From: Amyelois transitella
Taxonomy: Eukaryota; Arthropoda; Insecta; Lepidoptera; Pyralidae
Direction of reading: 5' to 3'
Length of the DNA: 64,000 nucleotides
Assembly (NCBI RefSeq): GCF_032362555.1
Contig: NC_083526.1
Location: 1,508,001-1,572,000, forward strand
The notes beneath the pieces were generated by a model that had not been told where the DNA came from, made no database searches, and saw nothing but the letters and a program-made list of their open reading frames with translations. Of the stretch, positions 13,118 to 24,119 are shown in pieces. Every line of letters begins with the position of its first letter. The stretch's first letter is position 1. The position numbers and the translations under genes were made by a program.

Positions 13118-13423
13118 CATACGTACATACATATAATCACGTCTATATCCCTTGCGGGGTAGACAGAGCCAACAGTCTTGATAAGACTGGTAGGCCACGT
13201 TCAGCTGTTTGGTTTAATGATATAATTGAGATTCAGATATTGACATTTTGCTAGCCCATCGCCTAAAAGAAGAATAAGTTTATCCAGTACGATTTACAAA
13301 CACCTAACTGAACGGCCCGAGTTGAGCCGAATCCGTATCCCTTAGTCGCCTTTTACGATTGCTATGGAAACGAGATGTGAGTGGTCGTATACTTTATTTT
13401 ATAGGTGCCGGGTACCACGGCAC
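13118..13423 (-). mobile_element. Family A SINE, longer variant
   Basis: It carries an extra segment of about 60 bases (CAAACACCTAACTGAACGGC) between body and head. The same extra segment is found in the copy at 14899-14990, so it marks a subfamily. Confidence 0.75.
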
Positions 13424-13677
13424 AGTAGTGTAAAACGTGTCATTTTTAGTCTGTCAGTAACAACACAAGCATTAGTCGGTCTTCGTGTCTTCGTGTCTCC
13501 GTGTCCTTGTAAATGTTTACTACTTAACGATATAAATAGAAGGGAGGAGGGCGATGTGGCGGGGTCGCGCTTTTTTTTTCTTTTCGTGAGGGGCGCGTGA
13601 CGGCACTAAATAATACTAATAAAAGATACAGCCGCGAGTCGTTGGCCCCGAGTAGGAGTGTTTACAGGCGAGGTTGG

Positions 13678-13856
13678 GATTTTTTTGTTTCATACTAGGG
13701 GATAAAAAGTAGCCTATATGTTATTCTGGGTCTTCAGCTACCTGCATACCAGGCCTATTTCATCGTTATCGGTTACGTAGTTTTTGCGTGAAAGAATAAC
13801 AAACATTCACACTGACATCCTGAAATACTAACAAACTTTCGCATTTATAATATTTA
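13678..13856 (-). repeat. Family D element
   Basis: AAAAAGTAGCCTATATGTTA to ACAAACTTTCGCATTTATAA. The family C SINE follows directly. Confidence 0.65.
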
Positions 13857-13862
13857 TTTGAC

Positions 13863-14040
13863 GGCCTCTGTGGCGCAGCGGTAGTACGCTTGTCTGTGAC
13901 ACCGGAGGTCCCGGCTTCGAATCCCGGCCAGGGCATGATGAGAAAAGAACTTGTTCTGATTGGCCTGACTCTTGGATGTTTATCATTATAAGTATTTATT
14001 ATAGTATCGTTGAGTTAGTATCTCGTATCTCAAGTCTTCG
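13863..14040 (+). mobile_element. Family C tRNA-derived SINE
   Basis: The tRNA-like head GGCCTCTGTGGCGCAGCGGT has A box TGGCGCAGCGG and B box GGCTTCGAATCC. It sits between two direct family D copies. It is not a functional tRNA: the anticodon stem is not maintained and body sequence follows. Confidence 0.85.
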
Positions 14041-14047
14041 AACTTAA

Positions 14048-14195
14048 TAGGGATAAAAAGTAGCCTATATGTTATTCTGGGTCTTCAGCTACCTACATAC
14101 CTTTCATGGTAATCGGTCCAGTTGTTTTTGCGTGAAAAAGTAACAAACATCCGTACTGACATACTCACAAACTTTCGCATTTATACACCTCGTAA
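14048..14195 (-). repeat. Family D element
   Basis: A second, direct copy of the sequence at 13678-13856, on the other side of the SINE. Confidence 0.65.
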
Positions 14196-14550
14196 TATTA
14201 TTTTCTGTAAACACATATTCTACCTCTTAAGACGTCGGAATTATATACATATATTTTAAAAAAGCAGCATTCAAAAGCTCTGTCTAATTATGCTCATTTT
14301 TTCAATATCAAATAATAATAATTATAAATTTGTATACCTACTATTTACGTAACGTTACTGATTAAAGTTACAACACGTAACGTTAAGTGACTTTAACCAG
14401 CTATCTATAAACAAGGCTTTGGTGCACTTCACACTAAGACACTAAATCATCTATTAGTTAGCCAATTAACCACGGCTGAGAGCTTTGATTAATTAACTGT
14501 TGCTATGCCAGTCAAAGCCACTTATCATTCGCATAACCAGATCTATAAAT

Positions 14551-14664
14551 ACATACATAGCCACGTCTATATCCCTTGCGAAGTAGACAGAGTGGATAGT
14601 CTTGAATAGACTGCAAGGCCACGTTCAGCTGTATGGTTAAATTATGGAAGTGAGATCTTTCAAA
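14551..14664 (-). mobile_element. Family A SINE, left part of an interrupted copy
   Basis: This is the tail half of a copy split by the insertion at 14678-14883. It continues at 14884. Confidence 0.75.
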
Positions 14665-14677
14665 TATTGACATTTTG

Positions 14678-14883
14678 CCGTGTGGTTCCCGGCACCAATA
14701 CAAAAAAGAATAGGACCACCCCCTTTCTTTCCCATGGATGTCGTAAAAGGCGACTAAGGGATAAGCTTACAAAATTCTTTTTTAGGCGCTGGGCTAGCAA
14801 CTTGTCACTAGCCAAACAGCTGAACGTGGCCATTCAGTTTTTTCAAAAATGTTGGCATACGTATGTATGTTTGTATATATATG
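14678..14883 (+). mobile_element. Family A SINE nested in another family A copy
   Basis: It is a head-complete plus-strand copy with tail GTATGTATGTTTGTATATAT. It is flanked by direct repeats TATTGACATTTTGCC at 14665-14679 and 14884-14898, the target-site duplication. Confidence 0.85.
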
Positions 14884-14990
14884 TATTGACATTTTGCCAT
14901 CCCACCGCCTAAAAGAAGAATAAGTTTATCCAGTCGATTTACAAGCACCTAACTGAAGGGCTCGACGCGACCCAAACCCGTATCACTTGA
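14884..14990 (-). mobile_element. Family A SINE, right part of the interrupted copy
   Basis: It resumes the host element after the nested insertion and carries the subfamily segment CAAGCACCTAACTGAAGGGC. Confidence 0.7.
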
Positions 14991-15075
14991 AATAAGTAGG
15001 AATATCCTGTGTTAGTGCGTTGTTTGTCGGCCCGATACTCATTGCATAAACAATCTTAAAAGCTGTTAGCTCGTG

Positions 15076-15336
15076 CTGTTAGCCGTGTGGTTCCCGGCAC
15101 CAATAAAAAAAAAGTATAGGACATATACATCACGTTTCCATGGATGTCGTAAAAGGCGACTAAGGTATATGCTTATAAACTTTGGATTCTCGTGTAGGCG
15201 ATGGGCAAACAACCTGTCACTATTTGAATCTCAATTCTATCATCAAGCCAAACAGCTGAACGTGGCCTATCAGTCTTTTCAAGGCTGTTGGCTCTGCCTA
15301 CCCCGATAGGGATATAGACTTGATTATATGTATGTA
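15076..15336 (+). mobile_element. Family A SINE with target-site duplication
   Basis: It is full length and flanked by the 12-bp direct repeat TGTTAGCTCGTG at 15064-15075 and 15337-15348. Confidence 0.85.
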
Positions 15337-15604
15337 TGTTAGCTCGTGACGCGTGTAGAGAGCATTTTGAACGAAGAAGAGATTGATTGTCATATTATCT
15401 ACGCAAAACCATGGGATTATGACATAGAGATTTAAATATGGCACGTAGGTTTCCTTATGTAGGTTAGGAAGGTACAATAAGAGGGGATTTCCCGATACTT
15501 GCGGGAATGGAAATAAAACTGAGGCTTTGGCTACATTGAGGCTTGTCAATGTTATTTATAAAAGAAATTTTAAATCAACTAAAAAAATTGGTGAGGGTAA
15601 AACA

Positions 15605-15772
15605 TTGTGAGAAAACCAGCACATTCAGGCAACTGCAAAGGTTGCGGAGGTCAGATGGGAGTCGCTCTGTGTAAAAACCTGACTCACCCAATCAAGTCAA
15701 GAGCGTACCCCGGGCTCCTCTCCAGTTTGGCGAGGATGCAACTGGGACTATAGGTAGGAGGAAGAAAACTTT
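15605..15772 (-). repeat. Family E element
   Basis: Internally shortened complement of the family, ending at GGGACTATAGGTAGGAGG. Confidence 0.65.
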
Positions 15773-15799
15773 ATTAAAGCATGAGAATAACTTAATACA

Positions 15800-16650
15800 A
15801 AAAGCATAATGTTTAAAGTTGTATAGCGCACTGGCCGCTAAGAAAAAAAGAAATTTTTAGAAGAAATATTTTATTGTTAATTTTCACATCGATGATTTAA
15901 GAAAAATTTAAGTTAGGATTACTTTTATGTTGTAAATTTTTTATTATAATTTTCTTAATTTTTAACAACACATAGGTTTTTTATTATACATCCCGGCTAA
16001 TTATCTAAACATAAAATTATACTAGATAACATGGAGTGAGGCACTCAAATAATTAAATTGCAGTAAAAAAGAGCGGTGCATTGTCACGCTGCTTGAGCAA
16101 AATAAAGAAACGAGAGAAACACAATGTCCACATGACAATAAAGGCCCGAGAACACCAAAAGCAGTTCAGAATGCATATTGAAAACGTCTTCGATCTCGTC
16201 ACGTCAAATTAATACGAAGGCCTGCGCTCTAACTACCCTGCCGCCGCGCAGTGTGACGACTATTGAAGAGTTTCTTATATTACAAATCAGTGCGGGCCCG
16301 CTTTAAATTAGTTTTTTTTTTTTATTTGATATCGCATTTTATTTGATTTAAGCAATCGTATTTTTGTTTTTCAAACTAGTTGATGCACCTTTACTATTAA
16401 TTTGGCAAAAAAAAGGTCAGTGCTCCCTTATCTGTACATTCCATAATCTATACCATCTACTTGGGTATGCAACTCGTTGAGTGCAATACTGAACGCGGGG
16501 GCGGAAGGTAAACAGACGGGTTTTATTAGGAATACTGATGCTGTATAATAATTTGAATGCCGATGTTTCTAATGTGGAGGAAGACATCGCAAAGAAACCT
16601 ATGCTAGAAAGCAACAACTTGTGACGTATAACTACAACGTCGCAGGTAAA
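15800..16650. other. AT-rich stretch, nothing recognised
   Basis: There is no coding frame or named repeat. It might be decayed internal sequence of the LTR element at 16739-17230, but no gag, protease or pol motif could be read. Confidence 0.3.
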
Positions 16651-16738
16651 CAATTTAAAAAATTCACAGAATTATGACAATATTTATTCAGCTAGTTTTA
16701 CCATTTTTAAGAGAGCGTGGGTTTAGCAAAAGTCAAGG

Positions 16739-16756
16739 GCCCCACGTTGGGCGCCA
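16739..16756 (-). mobile_element. LTR-retrotransposon primer-binding site (tRNA-Lys type)
   Basis: On the minus strand the 18 bases TGGCGCCCAACGTGGGGC are exactly complementary to the 3' end, CCA included, of a tRNA-Lys(CUU) as I recall it from insects. One base separates it from a preceding sequence ending in TCACA, as expected for LTR, spacer and PBS. No gag or pol was found on the lower-coordinate side. Confidence 0.65.
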
Positions 16757-16757
16757 C

Positions 16758-17230
16758 TGTGACGTTGAGGTTAAAGGGAGACTAGATAATTTAAAAAAAG
16801 AATCATAAAACAACGACAATGTTTATTGGACTAGTTTTTCAATTTGAAGAGATCCAGCACGTTGTCACCTGAGGATAGCGAGGTATTTGGCGATCGCAGG
16901 AGTAGACCAAGGGACACAGTCCGAGGGGCGCGCGCGCTAAAATGCATCGCCAGGCGGTGATGAGGGCCAGGGGAGATCGCAGCGGCATGACGTAACAAAC
17001 TAGCAACGACGGATGACGAAGCTTCTTATGTTTCCTCTTTTTCTTACTCTAAGGTCAACCAAAAAAATAGAAAGAGAGAGACACCTGTGCCTTCTCAACG
17101 ATCTTGAATAAATACCGCAAATATCGTTCGTCGTCGTTCGTATCGTTATTTAGATAAATTTTCAGCACATAGATATCAGGATCGTTTCAGGCCATTACGA
17201 GCGTAGCTTCGATCAAATTGGGAACATCAG
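16758..17230 (-). mobile_element. Probable LTR adjacent to the primer-binding site
   Basis: The stretch directly upstream (minus strand) of the PBS ends CGTCACA. Its distal end could not be fixed. The segment around 16789-16850 resembles 16653-16712, on the other side of the PBS, suggesting an internal duplication. No second LTR was identified. Confidence 0.4.
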
Positions 17231-17636
17231 GTGTCTAGAGGAAAGTCAAGTAATGAGTTTCCTAAACCGGCGAGCTAACATAATCTTCTTTCTAGATTTT
17301 TTGTCTGTGTCCTTTTCCATTTATAAACACGTAGACGTAGTAAATAGATCTGTGGTAAATAGATCTATGTTTGTCTCGTATATATTTATTTATTTACCTA
17401 AACGGCAAAGTCCTTTCATTTTCACAGTATTTTTCCGTGCGAACGTGTAATAATATTACACGTTTCCCGTCAAAAAAGCCTAATTGGACCAATTATTTTC
17501 TAAATGTCAAGAGGTAGATTACTCTCCGAAAATAATTCGTTTCGCTCATTTGTCTGAGCAAACAAACAATATTATTTCTTAGAAAGGCAATCTTATCACG
17601 CCGGCGGGTAATAATTTGAGGGTGTTATTTTGATTC

Positions 17637-17743
17637 CGTGCCGTGTGGTTCCCGGCACCAATAGAAAAAGAAGAAGAATAGGACCACCTTTCCCATGGCT
17701 GTCCTAAAAGGCGACTAAGGGATTGGCTCAAAAACTTGGGATT
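17637..17743 (+). mobile_element. Family A SINE, head only
   Basis: Only the first 100 or so bases are present, breaking off after CTTGGGATTCT. This is unusual because LINE-driven insertions normally lose the head, not the tail. Confidence 0.7.
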
Positions 17744-17867
17744 CTACTGTAAAGTGCCTAATATTATAAAATATTGATTTTGACTGATGAATAAGTTCGA
17801 ATTTAACTGAGGTCATGTGAATGACCTAGAAAAATAAGGAATCTTTATTACATACCCAGTTTGATTG

Positions 17868-18002
17868 CTGACTGACTTACTCATAGCAGATATCGATATT
17901 TTTAGCTAGATTTGAATCAGGATGCAAATCCATATTAGATTCCCGAGGACTTTAGGACCAAAAATATCGATAGCTGTTATGAGTAAGTCAGTTAGTCGCA
18001 TG
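17868..18002. repeat. Imperfect inverted repeat, arms about 38 bp
   Basis: GACTTACTCATAGCAGATAT on the left pairs with sequence ending ATGAGTAAGTCAG on the right, with about four mismatches. The right arm is part of the frame at 17922. Confidence 0.85.
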
Positions 18003-18221
18003 AACGGACGTAAATTCGTCAATATATCAAGTTCCACGCAGCAGAATCACGTATCACCTGTCCATCCGAGCCCGTCCGATTATGTCAAACCCGTCGGCTT
18101 GACATTTTATGATTTAGAACCCGCGAACCGATATGCAAGGCTCGCTACACTAGATTTATTGTCTGTCGAAATTGTACCGATTGGCAGGAAATGCGTGTGC
18201 AAACGTATAAACATGAGTAAG
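17922..18221 (+). CDS. Hypothetical coding exon, no recognised family
   Basis: The frame is open from ATG 17922 to 18293 (123 codons), with an in-frame TGA a few bases before the ATG. It encodes protein-like, non-repetitive sequence, including MNGRKFVNISSSTQQ and GLTFYDLEPANRYARLATLD. A strong donor-like AAG|GTAAGC follows codon AGTAAG near 18221, so a spliced exon ending there is plausible. I do not recognise the product. It sits on the plus strand inside the presumed Gprk2 intron and within the right arm of an imperfect inverted repeat. It could be a stray exon, a gene fragment carried by a transposon, or chance. Confidence 0.25.
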
Positions 18222-18734
18222 GTAAGCTTTACAGAAGTCAGAGGTATAACAAAATCGAAAAACACTTATTCATTCACTCACACACTGATCTGAATATGAC
18301 ATTTGGCAGGAAGACAGTTTGTAACCAGGAGACGTTCGTTAAGATTTTTTGAAATTCCATTCTTAAAAGGTTGCAAGTTTGTATGAATGTATATGTATAT
18401 TATTTTACACTACAGCATTCTTTCCAGATGAACTTCTTAATAACCTTCCAAACATATATCTCAATTAAAATTTGATTAATTTCCATTCGAGGTCAAACGT
18501 GACGCTAAAATCGATAATTCAATCAGCCGACATCGCTTAATATTATTTTGATCAGTGATAATTAATTCCAATAGTTGGATGTCCAGATGTTGTGCTGAAG
18601 AAAGGTAACACGGTTACGGAATTTATAAAATTTCATAATAATTTACATGATTGGGAGCTTATAAAAATAAAAAAAAATCGCCGTCACAAAATTAAGCTCC
18701 CTTTAAAAAGTAAAAGAACTCACAACCTTTGCAT

Positions 18735-18928
18735 GTATTGTATTTATGTTTAAACATTTATTTATCTTGCTCTGCGCCAACGCCAATCTCCTGTTCGGTT
18801 TCCTTCCACCCAAAGGTTGACTGGAAGAGCTTGCATTAGCGTTAAGTCCGCCTTTGTACCATCTCTGTCTGTTTTGTATGTTTTACTCTTATGGTACAAT
18901 AAAAAGTTTTATCTATCTATCTATAATT
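18735..18928 (+). mobile_element. Family F LINE 3' end with TATC tail
   Basis: CTCTGCGCCAACGCC, TTTTACTCTTATGGTACAAT and three TATC units. Confidence 0.7.
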
Positions 18929-18929
18929 A

Positions 18930-20260
18930 AGTAATTATTCTGAATAAGAGGCCCGCTCCAAATTTTTTATTACCTATCGATTTTTTACATATATATCACA
19001 AGGCTGCCTATTTAGCCTTTAGCCTAAGCTTATTAGTATATTGTAAGGTTTGGAGCAGCCCCTCCAGTACTATAAAATATTGACTTAGAAATACACACAA
19101 CTGTTAAATTACATTGCTTTTGAATCGGACAGTATTTTTTTTAAATTATTATTTAAACACACGAAGTATGTTGAAAAATTCAATAATAATCCACTAAAAC
19201 TTTCAAAAGCAATTATATTTATTACCAGCCAGACATACAACCGCCATTTTCCATTTTAATTACACAGAGAAATGAAATGACAACGTGACATCTGCATACA
19301 GAAATATCCACTTCTTTGTTATTAGATAGAGGCGCCCTACACTACATTGACGTCAACAACCTTTGCGAGGTAAAGGCGATGTCGGAATGGTCTTACAACC
19401 GAACACAAAAAAAATTTATCAATTTTATTTTTTATTTTATATTTAATTTTTTTTTGTTTTTATGTTATTTACATCAAACATGTTTGTTTTTCCTAAAACA
19501 AAATTATGAAAGACTTAAACAATTGTCACACTTACGACCACGCCCATTTTTTCGATAAAATAAAATAATATAAAAAAGAATTATACGCGTAACAAACACA
19601 TTTTTATAATATCATATTAACAGTTTCGGTCAAATTATTCTAATTTAAAAAAATTGTTTTTACTTAAGTAAATAACTGAATAGTCGTATAATTTCAAAAC
19701 CAATGAAATATAAAAGAAATAACGCATCTCTATTATGAATGCACCTTTACTATCCATGCTTTTATTTCAATTGGTATATTTTACCTAATAACAATACGTG
19801 AAATTGCTTTTTTAATAAACTGTATAGATACCACAGCAATAAAGTAATTTCTAAAAGGCTTATATAAATTGAAATAAAATAAATGATTCTATATTTTTCC
19901 TTTATCGGTAGCATTTATAGATATAGACCTTCCTCGGAAAACTTCTTTTTCCAACATTACAAACAGGAACAAAATCCGTCCACAATTTTCCGAGATTAGC
20001 GGATACATACAGACAGAGAAAATAGGGAGAACTTTATAATATTCAGTCTGCAAGGCCACATGAAAATCCACTCACTTCGCGTAAGAACCTTACTAAACTA
20101 ACCTAATCCAAGATCGTCGTCAAAGACGTGCCACGTGTTCTCCAAAGGGGAGGATATTAGCAGGACTGACGCCCGAAGAAAGAAGACTACATACTATCTA
20201 TGTAAATTATATAAAAGAAGAGAGTAAATGACACAGCTCAAACCGCTATATATATATATA
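18930..20260. other. AT-rich, nothing recognised
   Basis: Long T and A runs. The short frames here are low-complexity. Remnants of a family D-like element may lie at 19900-20050. Confidence 0.3.
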
Positions 20261-20261
20261 T

Positions 20262-20370
20262 ATACGTATATATAATCAATCCGATCTTTACCCCAGTAGC
20301 TGTACGGAACTACTTAAAGATGGAATCGAGATTCAAAAAGGGACAAGTTGCTTCCCCATCGCTCTGGAGA
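20262..20370 (-). mobile_element. Family A fragment, strongly diverged
   Basis: Recognised by TACCCCAGTAGCTGTACGG and GAATCGAGATTCAAAAAGGG. It follows a (TA)n stretch. Confidence 0.4.
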
Positions 20371-20515
20371 GGAGCCCGGGGACCCTAGATTGGATGAGTC
20401 AGGTTTTTACACAAAGCGACTCTCATCTGACCTCCGCAACCTTTGCAGGGGAACCTAACCTGTATTGGATCATATGGTTACACATCCAGTTGCCTGAATG
20501 TGCAGGTTTCCTCAA
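20345..20515 (+). repeat. Family E element
   Basis: GCTCTGGAGAGGAGCCCGGG through TGTGCAGGTTTCCTCA. Confidence 0.65.
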
Positions 20516-20867
20516 GGTGTATTCCCTCGACTTATATACTCTATCTACTTACTATAACCTAACACATTTATTCCTTGCAGACTAGACGCCTAGGATTCGA
20601 TTAGAAAATACCCTAGAAATATCGCCGTGAATCGTGATTGAATTCCACGATGCCATCGAGTGGATAGGTTATCGAGCGATCTAGCAAATGGTGTTCACGA
20701 TTATACCGATTCAGACTTCGATTTGTGTAATCGATACTGACCGAATTAATATCGGAATTGCTATTCGTTTGTATGTGCCATTTCATTAAGCTTAATTCTA
20801 ATTAGTAGATATTTTTAAGCATTTCAGTTGCGGTACTAAATCATCATAAAGCATAACTTGTGTAAAG

Positions 20868-20960
20868 TACATACATATAATCACTTCTCTATACCGGAGA
20901 TAGACAGAGACTACATCTTTCCACTTACTGCGATGACTGGACGACTTCTTTTACTTTCAT
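20868..20960 (-). mobile_element. Family B fragment, short
   Basis: CATA-unit tail and the complement of the last 60 bases, diverged. Confidence 0.5.
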
Positions 20961-21026
20961 TAATCAATTTTGTGATTAAATTTTTATCACATTTTCTGTA
21001 AATCGGATAAAATATATCTTTGTCAG

Positions 21027-21130
21027 CCACTGTGGCACAGCGGTAGTATATGCTTATCGGCAAGTCTGCTACCGCCCTTAAGGTCGGATTACAAGGGATT
21101 ACGTTTCAGGGGCCGTGAGAAAGGTTATTA
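21027..21130 (+). mobile_element. tRNA-like SINE head, diverged
   Basis: GCCACTGTGGCACAGCGGTA resembles the family C head; the B box is lost. A different body follows. Confidence 0.45.
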
Positions 21131-21920
21131 CGAAAAAGTCAAGGACTTTTTCCTTTAGGTTAAGTTAAGAAATTGGAAAAATATACAGTGTAAAAATTTT
21201 GCCGAAATTATACTTTTTTAAAAGCTTTTTTAGTATTTACTTAACTAGCATAACGCGTCTCGTGATATATCTAATAAATTTTTAGCAACATATTTTTTTC
21301 CTAAGTAATGTGTAGATTACTTATTTGATAATTTTAATTAAATATACATAAACTTACATACTTCAGTATAATACAGCTTTTTCACAATTTTTTTTTATTT
21401 AAAATTATTCAACAATTCAACTTATTAGTCTTATAATTTTTGCAGAGTGACGTTATATTCCTAAGATCTTAGCAATAGTGTGCGGAAAAATAAATAAATA
21501 AAAGGACGAGGCGTCTCTATTATCAATTTTGTGTAAGTAGCTCTGTATAAGTAAGTAACGAAGAAGCGAAGGGTACATTTAAGTAAGTTTCCCGATACAA
21601 ATTAGATCTAAACTTGGTTAACAAAGTCAATGATCTTGCAACTTATTCCCCTACCGCCAACGTAATTACAGATAAATACGAGTTAATCCCTAATCCTAAT
21701 GCTATTAGAGGTGGATCGATACTAGTGATGGGACGCGTGATTAGTTTAGGGCTGCTTTTTTTCGATATACATACCCAATTCATTCCATTAATTCTTACGC
21801 ATAGAACTAATTTTGATAGTCGTTTATATATCTTCAAATATTGTCCATTGTAGATATGTCTCTTTCTAGTCTCTCTTTCTCTTTCCTTCAAAATCTTTTT
21901 CCACCGATTCCAGTCGGAGG

Positions 21921-22012
21921 TACTTAGCTTGCATGCACCACCTAAGATCACACCTTACTTACTTACCACCAGGCAGATTGTGGTCAAGCGCACTCAAATC
22001 TATTATAAAAAC
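21921..22012 (+). repeat. Short repeat shared with 37788-37865
   Basis: GCATGCACCACCTAAGATC and TTACCACCAGGCAGATT. Confidence 0.5.
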
Positions 22013-22159
22013 AAACCACTTAGAATCTGGATAAGGATGTAGCCATTTTCACTCGGTCAGACCATCATTTTGACTGCAGTGCTCATGATTTTTTCCCTTC
22101 GGTAACGACCAGTTTTTAAAGGTCATAAACCAGTCTTAAATAATAGAATTTTGTAATAG

Positions 22160-22421
22160 TGCCGTGTGGTTCCCGGCACCAATACAAAAAAGAATAGGAC
22201 CACTCCATCTCTTTCCCATGGATGTCGTAAAAGGCGACTAAGGGATATTCTTACAAACTTGGGATTCTTTTTTAGGCGATGGGCTAACCAACTGTCACTA
22301 TTTGAATCTCAATTCTATCATTAAGCCAAATAGCTGAACGTGGCCATTCAGTTTTTTCAAGACTGTTCGCTCTGTCTACCCCGCAAGGGATATAGACGTG
22401 ACCATATGTATGTATGTATGT
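22160..22421 (+). mobile_element. Family A SINE, full length
   Basis: Nearly consensus from head to a four-unit TATG tail. It is one of the youngest-looking copies. Confidence 0.85.
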
Positions 22422-22464
22422 AATAATAGAAACGTTTGCTTTCTACTGGCGTTCGTTCCGGTTA

Positions 22465-22610
22465 CACCTGTCTTTAGAGGAGCCCGGGGTCCGCCATTAC
22501 GACCATGATCCTGGAAGCTCTCTTACCAGGTAGGTAAGGGAGCTTCGTGTAAGAACTGGATCTCTTACTCCCATCTGACCTCCGCAACCTTTGCAGAAAC
22601 CTAACTCATT
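22465..22610 (+). repeat. Family E element, partial
   Basis: AGGAGCCCGGGGTCCGCC to CCATCTGACCTCCGCAACC. Confidence 0.6.
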
Positions 22611-22854
22611 TGTAAAAAGGGTAAATCTTAAATAATAAAAAAATATCCCATTGGAACTACGAAAAGGAGAAAAAAAAAATACGTCACCAGTTACAAATTG
22701 GAAACACATGAATTAGCAACTTCCGGCAGGGGGCGTTGCTAACTGCCGGCCCTCAAATTGGGCTCTGGATAACACGGGATTAAAATATCAACATAACTAC
22801 ATACATAACGGATTCTGTGCATTACTTTGTTTTTTAATAAGTATTAAATTACGC

Positions 22855-23042
22855 GCCGTGTGGTTCCCGGCACTAATAGAACAGCTTTTCCCCCATGGAT
22901 GTTGTAAATGGCGACCTAGGCTTATTAACTTGCTAGCAACCTGTCACTATTTGAACTTCAATTCTATAATCAAGCAAAATAGCTGATCGTGGCTTGTCAG
23001 TCTTTCAAGACTGTCGGCTTTGTCTAACCCGCAAGGAATTTA
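22855..23042 (+). mobile_element. Family A SINE with internal deletions
   Basis: The head is intact; the central part is shortened around ATGGATGTTGTAAATGGCG and the tail is absent. Confidence 0.7.
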
Positions 23043-23069
23043 GCTGAGCACCGAAAGATGTCAACTAAT

Positions 23070-23400
23070 ATTATAAATGCGAAAAGTTTAATTGTTTGTT
23101 ACCACTTTACGGGTTATCTCCTGAATTAATCATCTTGAAATATCAAGTATACTTTTAAAAGTAGGGCTTTTAAGTTAAGGGCATAGTGTACCTTTCATCC
23201 CGGCAAAAGCTATAGTTCCCGTGGGATTTGCGTGAAAAACCCTGTATTATTTTACAGATGGTGCTAAATTCGTCCCTTTCTGTATGTTACGTTTAATTCA
23301 TTGATTTTTTTTGAAGGCGGTGCGTGAAATTCGTCGCTTTTTGGTAGATGGCGCTAAAATTACGCGAACGAATCTGCTTGAAGGGCTTGGGTGTTAGTAC
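23070..23400 (+). repeat. Family D-like element
   Basis: Contains TTAATCATCTTGAAATATCA and the GGTAGATGGCGCTAAAAT motif found at 1320-1610. Confidence 0.5.
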
Positions 23401-23435
23401 TTAAATAAATAAAGTTAAACAGGATCGATGCCAAG

Positions 23436-23667
23436 GAAAGGAAATGGTCGGAGCGGGAAGACCTAGACGAACGTATCTTGATCAAATTAAGGACGTCCTG
23501 GTAAAGGGTCAGGTCGAAAGTACCCGAAACCGCCGAGCTTGCATGAATGTGGATGAAGCGAAGGAAGTATGCAGAGATCGTGGCAAGTGGAAAGAGGTAG
23601 TCTCTGCCTACCCCTCCGGGAAAGAGGCGTGATTTTATGTATGTATGTATGTATGTATGTATGTAGG
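23436..23667 (+). mobile_element. Family B LINE 3' end with open C-terminal frame
   Basis: Reads GRPRRTYLDQIKDVLVKGQV and later NVDEAKEVCRDRGKWKEV and AYPSGKEA before the stop, then seven TATG units. This is the C-terminus of a non-LTR retrotransposon polyprotein, probably of RTE type, though the clade is inferred. Confidence 0.8.
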
Positions 23668-23849
23668 ATCAATGCTACGGTAGGTGCTACAACGTGACCC
23701 AATAACGCACTGGGTCAATAGAAACGAACAACTTTCTGGAGGGGGACGCCTCCGCTCGACGTGTTTTCGTTGTATGAGAGAGTTGTATTGAAAAGTTTCA
23801 GAGCGATAGCTTACGTTAAACGTTACATAAAAAGGAGTGAATTATAGAG

Positions 23850-24116
23850 GTGCCGTGTGGTTCTAACGGCAAGAAAGAATAGGACCACAACATCTTTTCC
23901 CATAGATGTCGTAAAAGGCGACTGAGGAATATGCTTATATACTTATGATTCCTCTTTTAGACGATGGGCTGGCAACCTGTCACTATTTAAATCTCAATTC
24001 TATCATTTAGCTAAACAGCTGAACGACGTCTTTCAGTATTTTTATGACTGTTGGCTCTGTCTACCCCGCAAGGGATATAGACGTGATTATATGTGTCTGT
24101 ATGTACGTATGCATGC
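23850..24116 (+). mobile_element. Family A SINE
   Basis: The head is altered to GTGGTTCTAACGGC. The remainder runs through to a degenerate TATG tail. Confidence 0.8.
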
Positions 24117-24119
24117 AGT

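Noticed and set aside
13863..13935. tRNA gene with good A and B boxes
   Set aside because: The head continues into a SINE body found also at 6730, 50632 and 55506, and the anticodon arm is not convincing. It is a tRNA-derived SINE.
21643..21951. 102-codon minus-strand frame
   Set aside because: Antisense overlap with another frame of similar length (21614-21853). Low-complexity ends and no family resemblance.
23640..23667. Independent (TATG)n microsatellite
   Set aside because: It is the tail of a family B LINE, as are most TATG runs in the window for families A and B.
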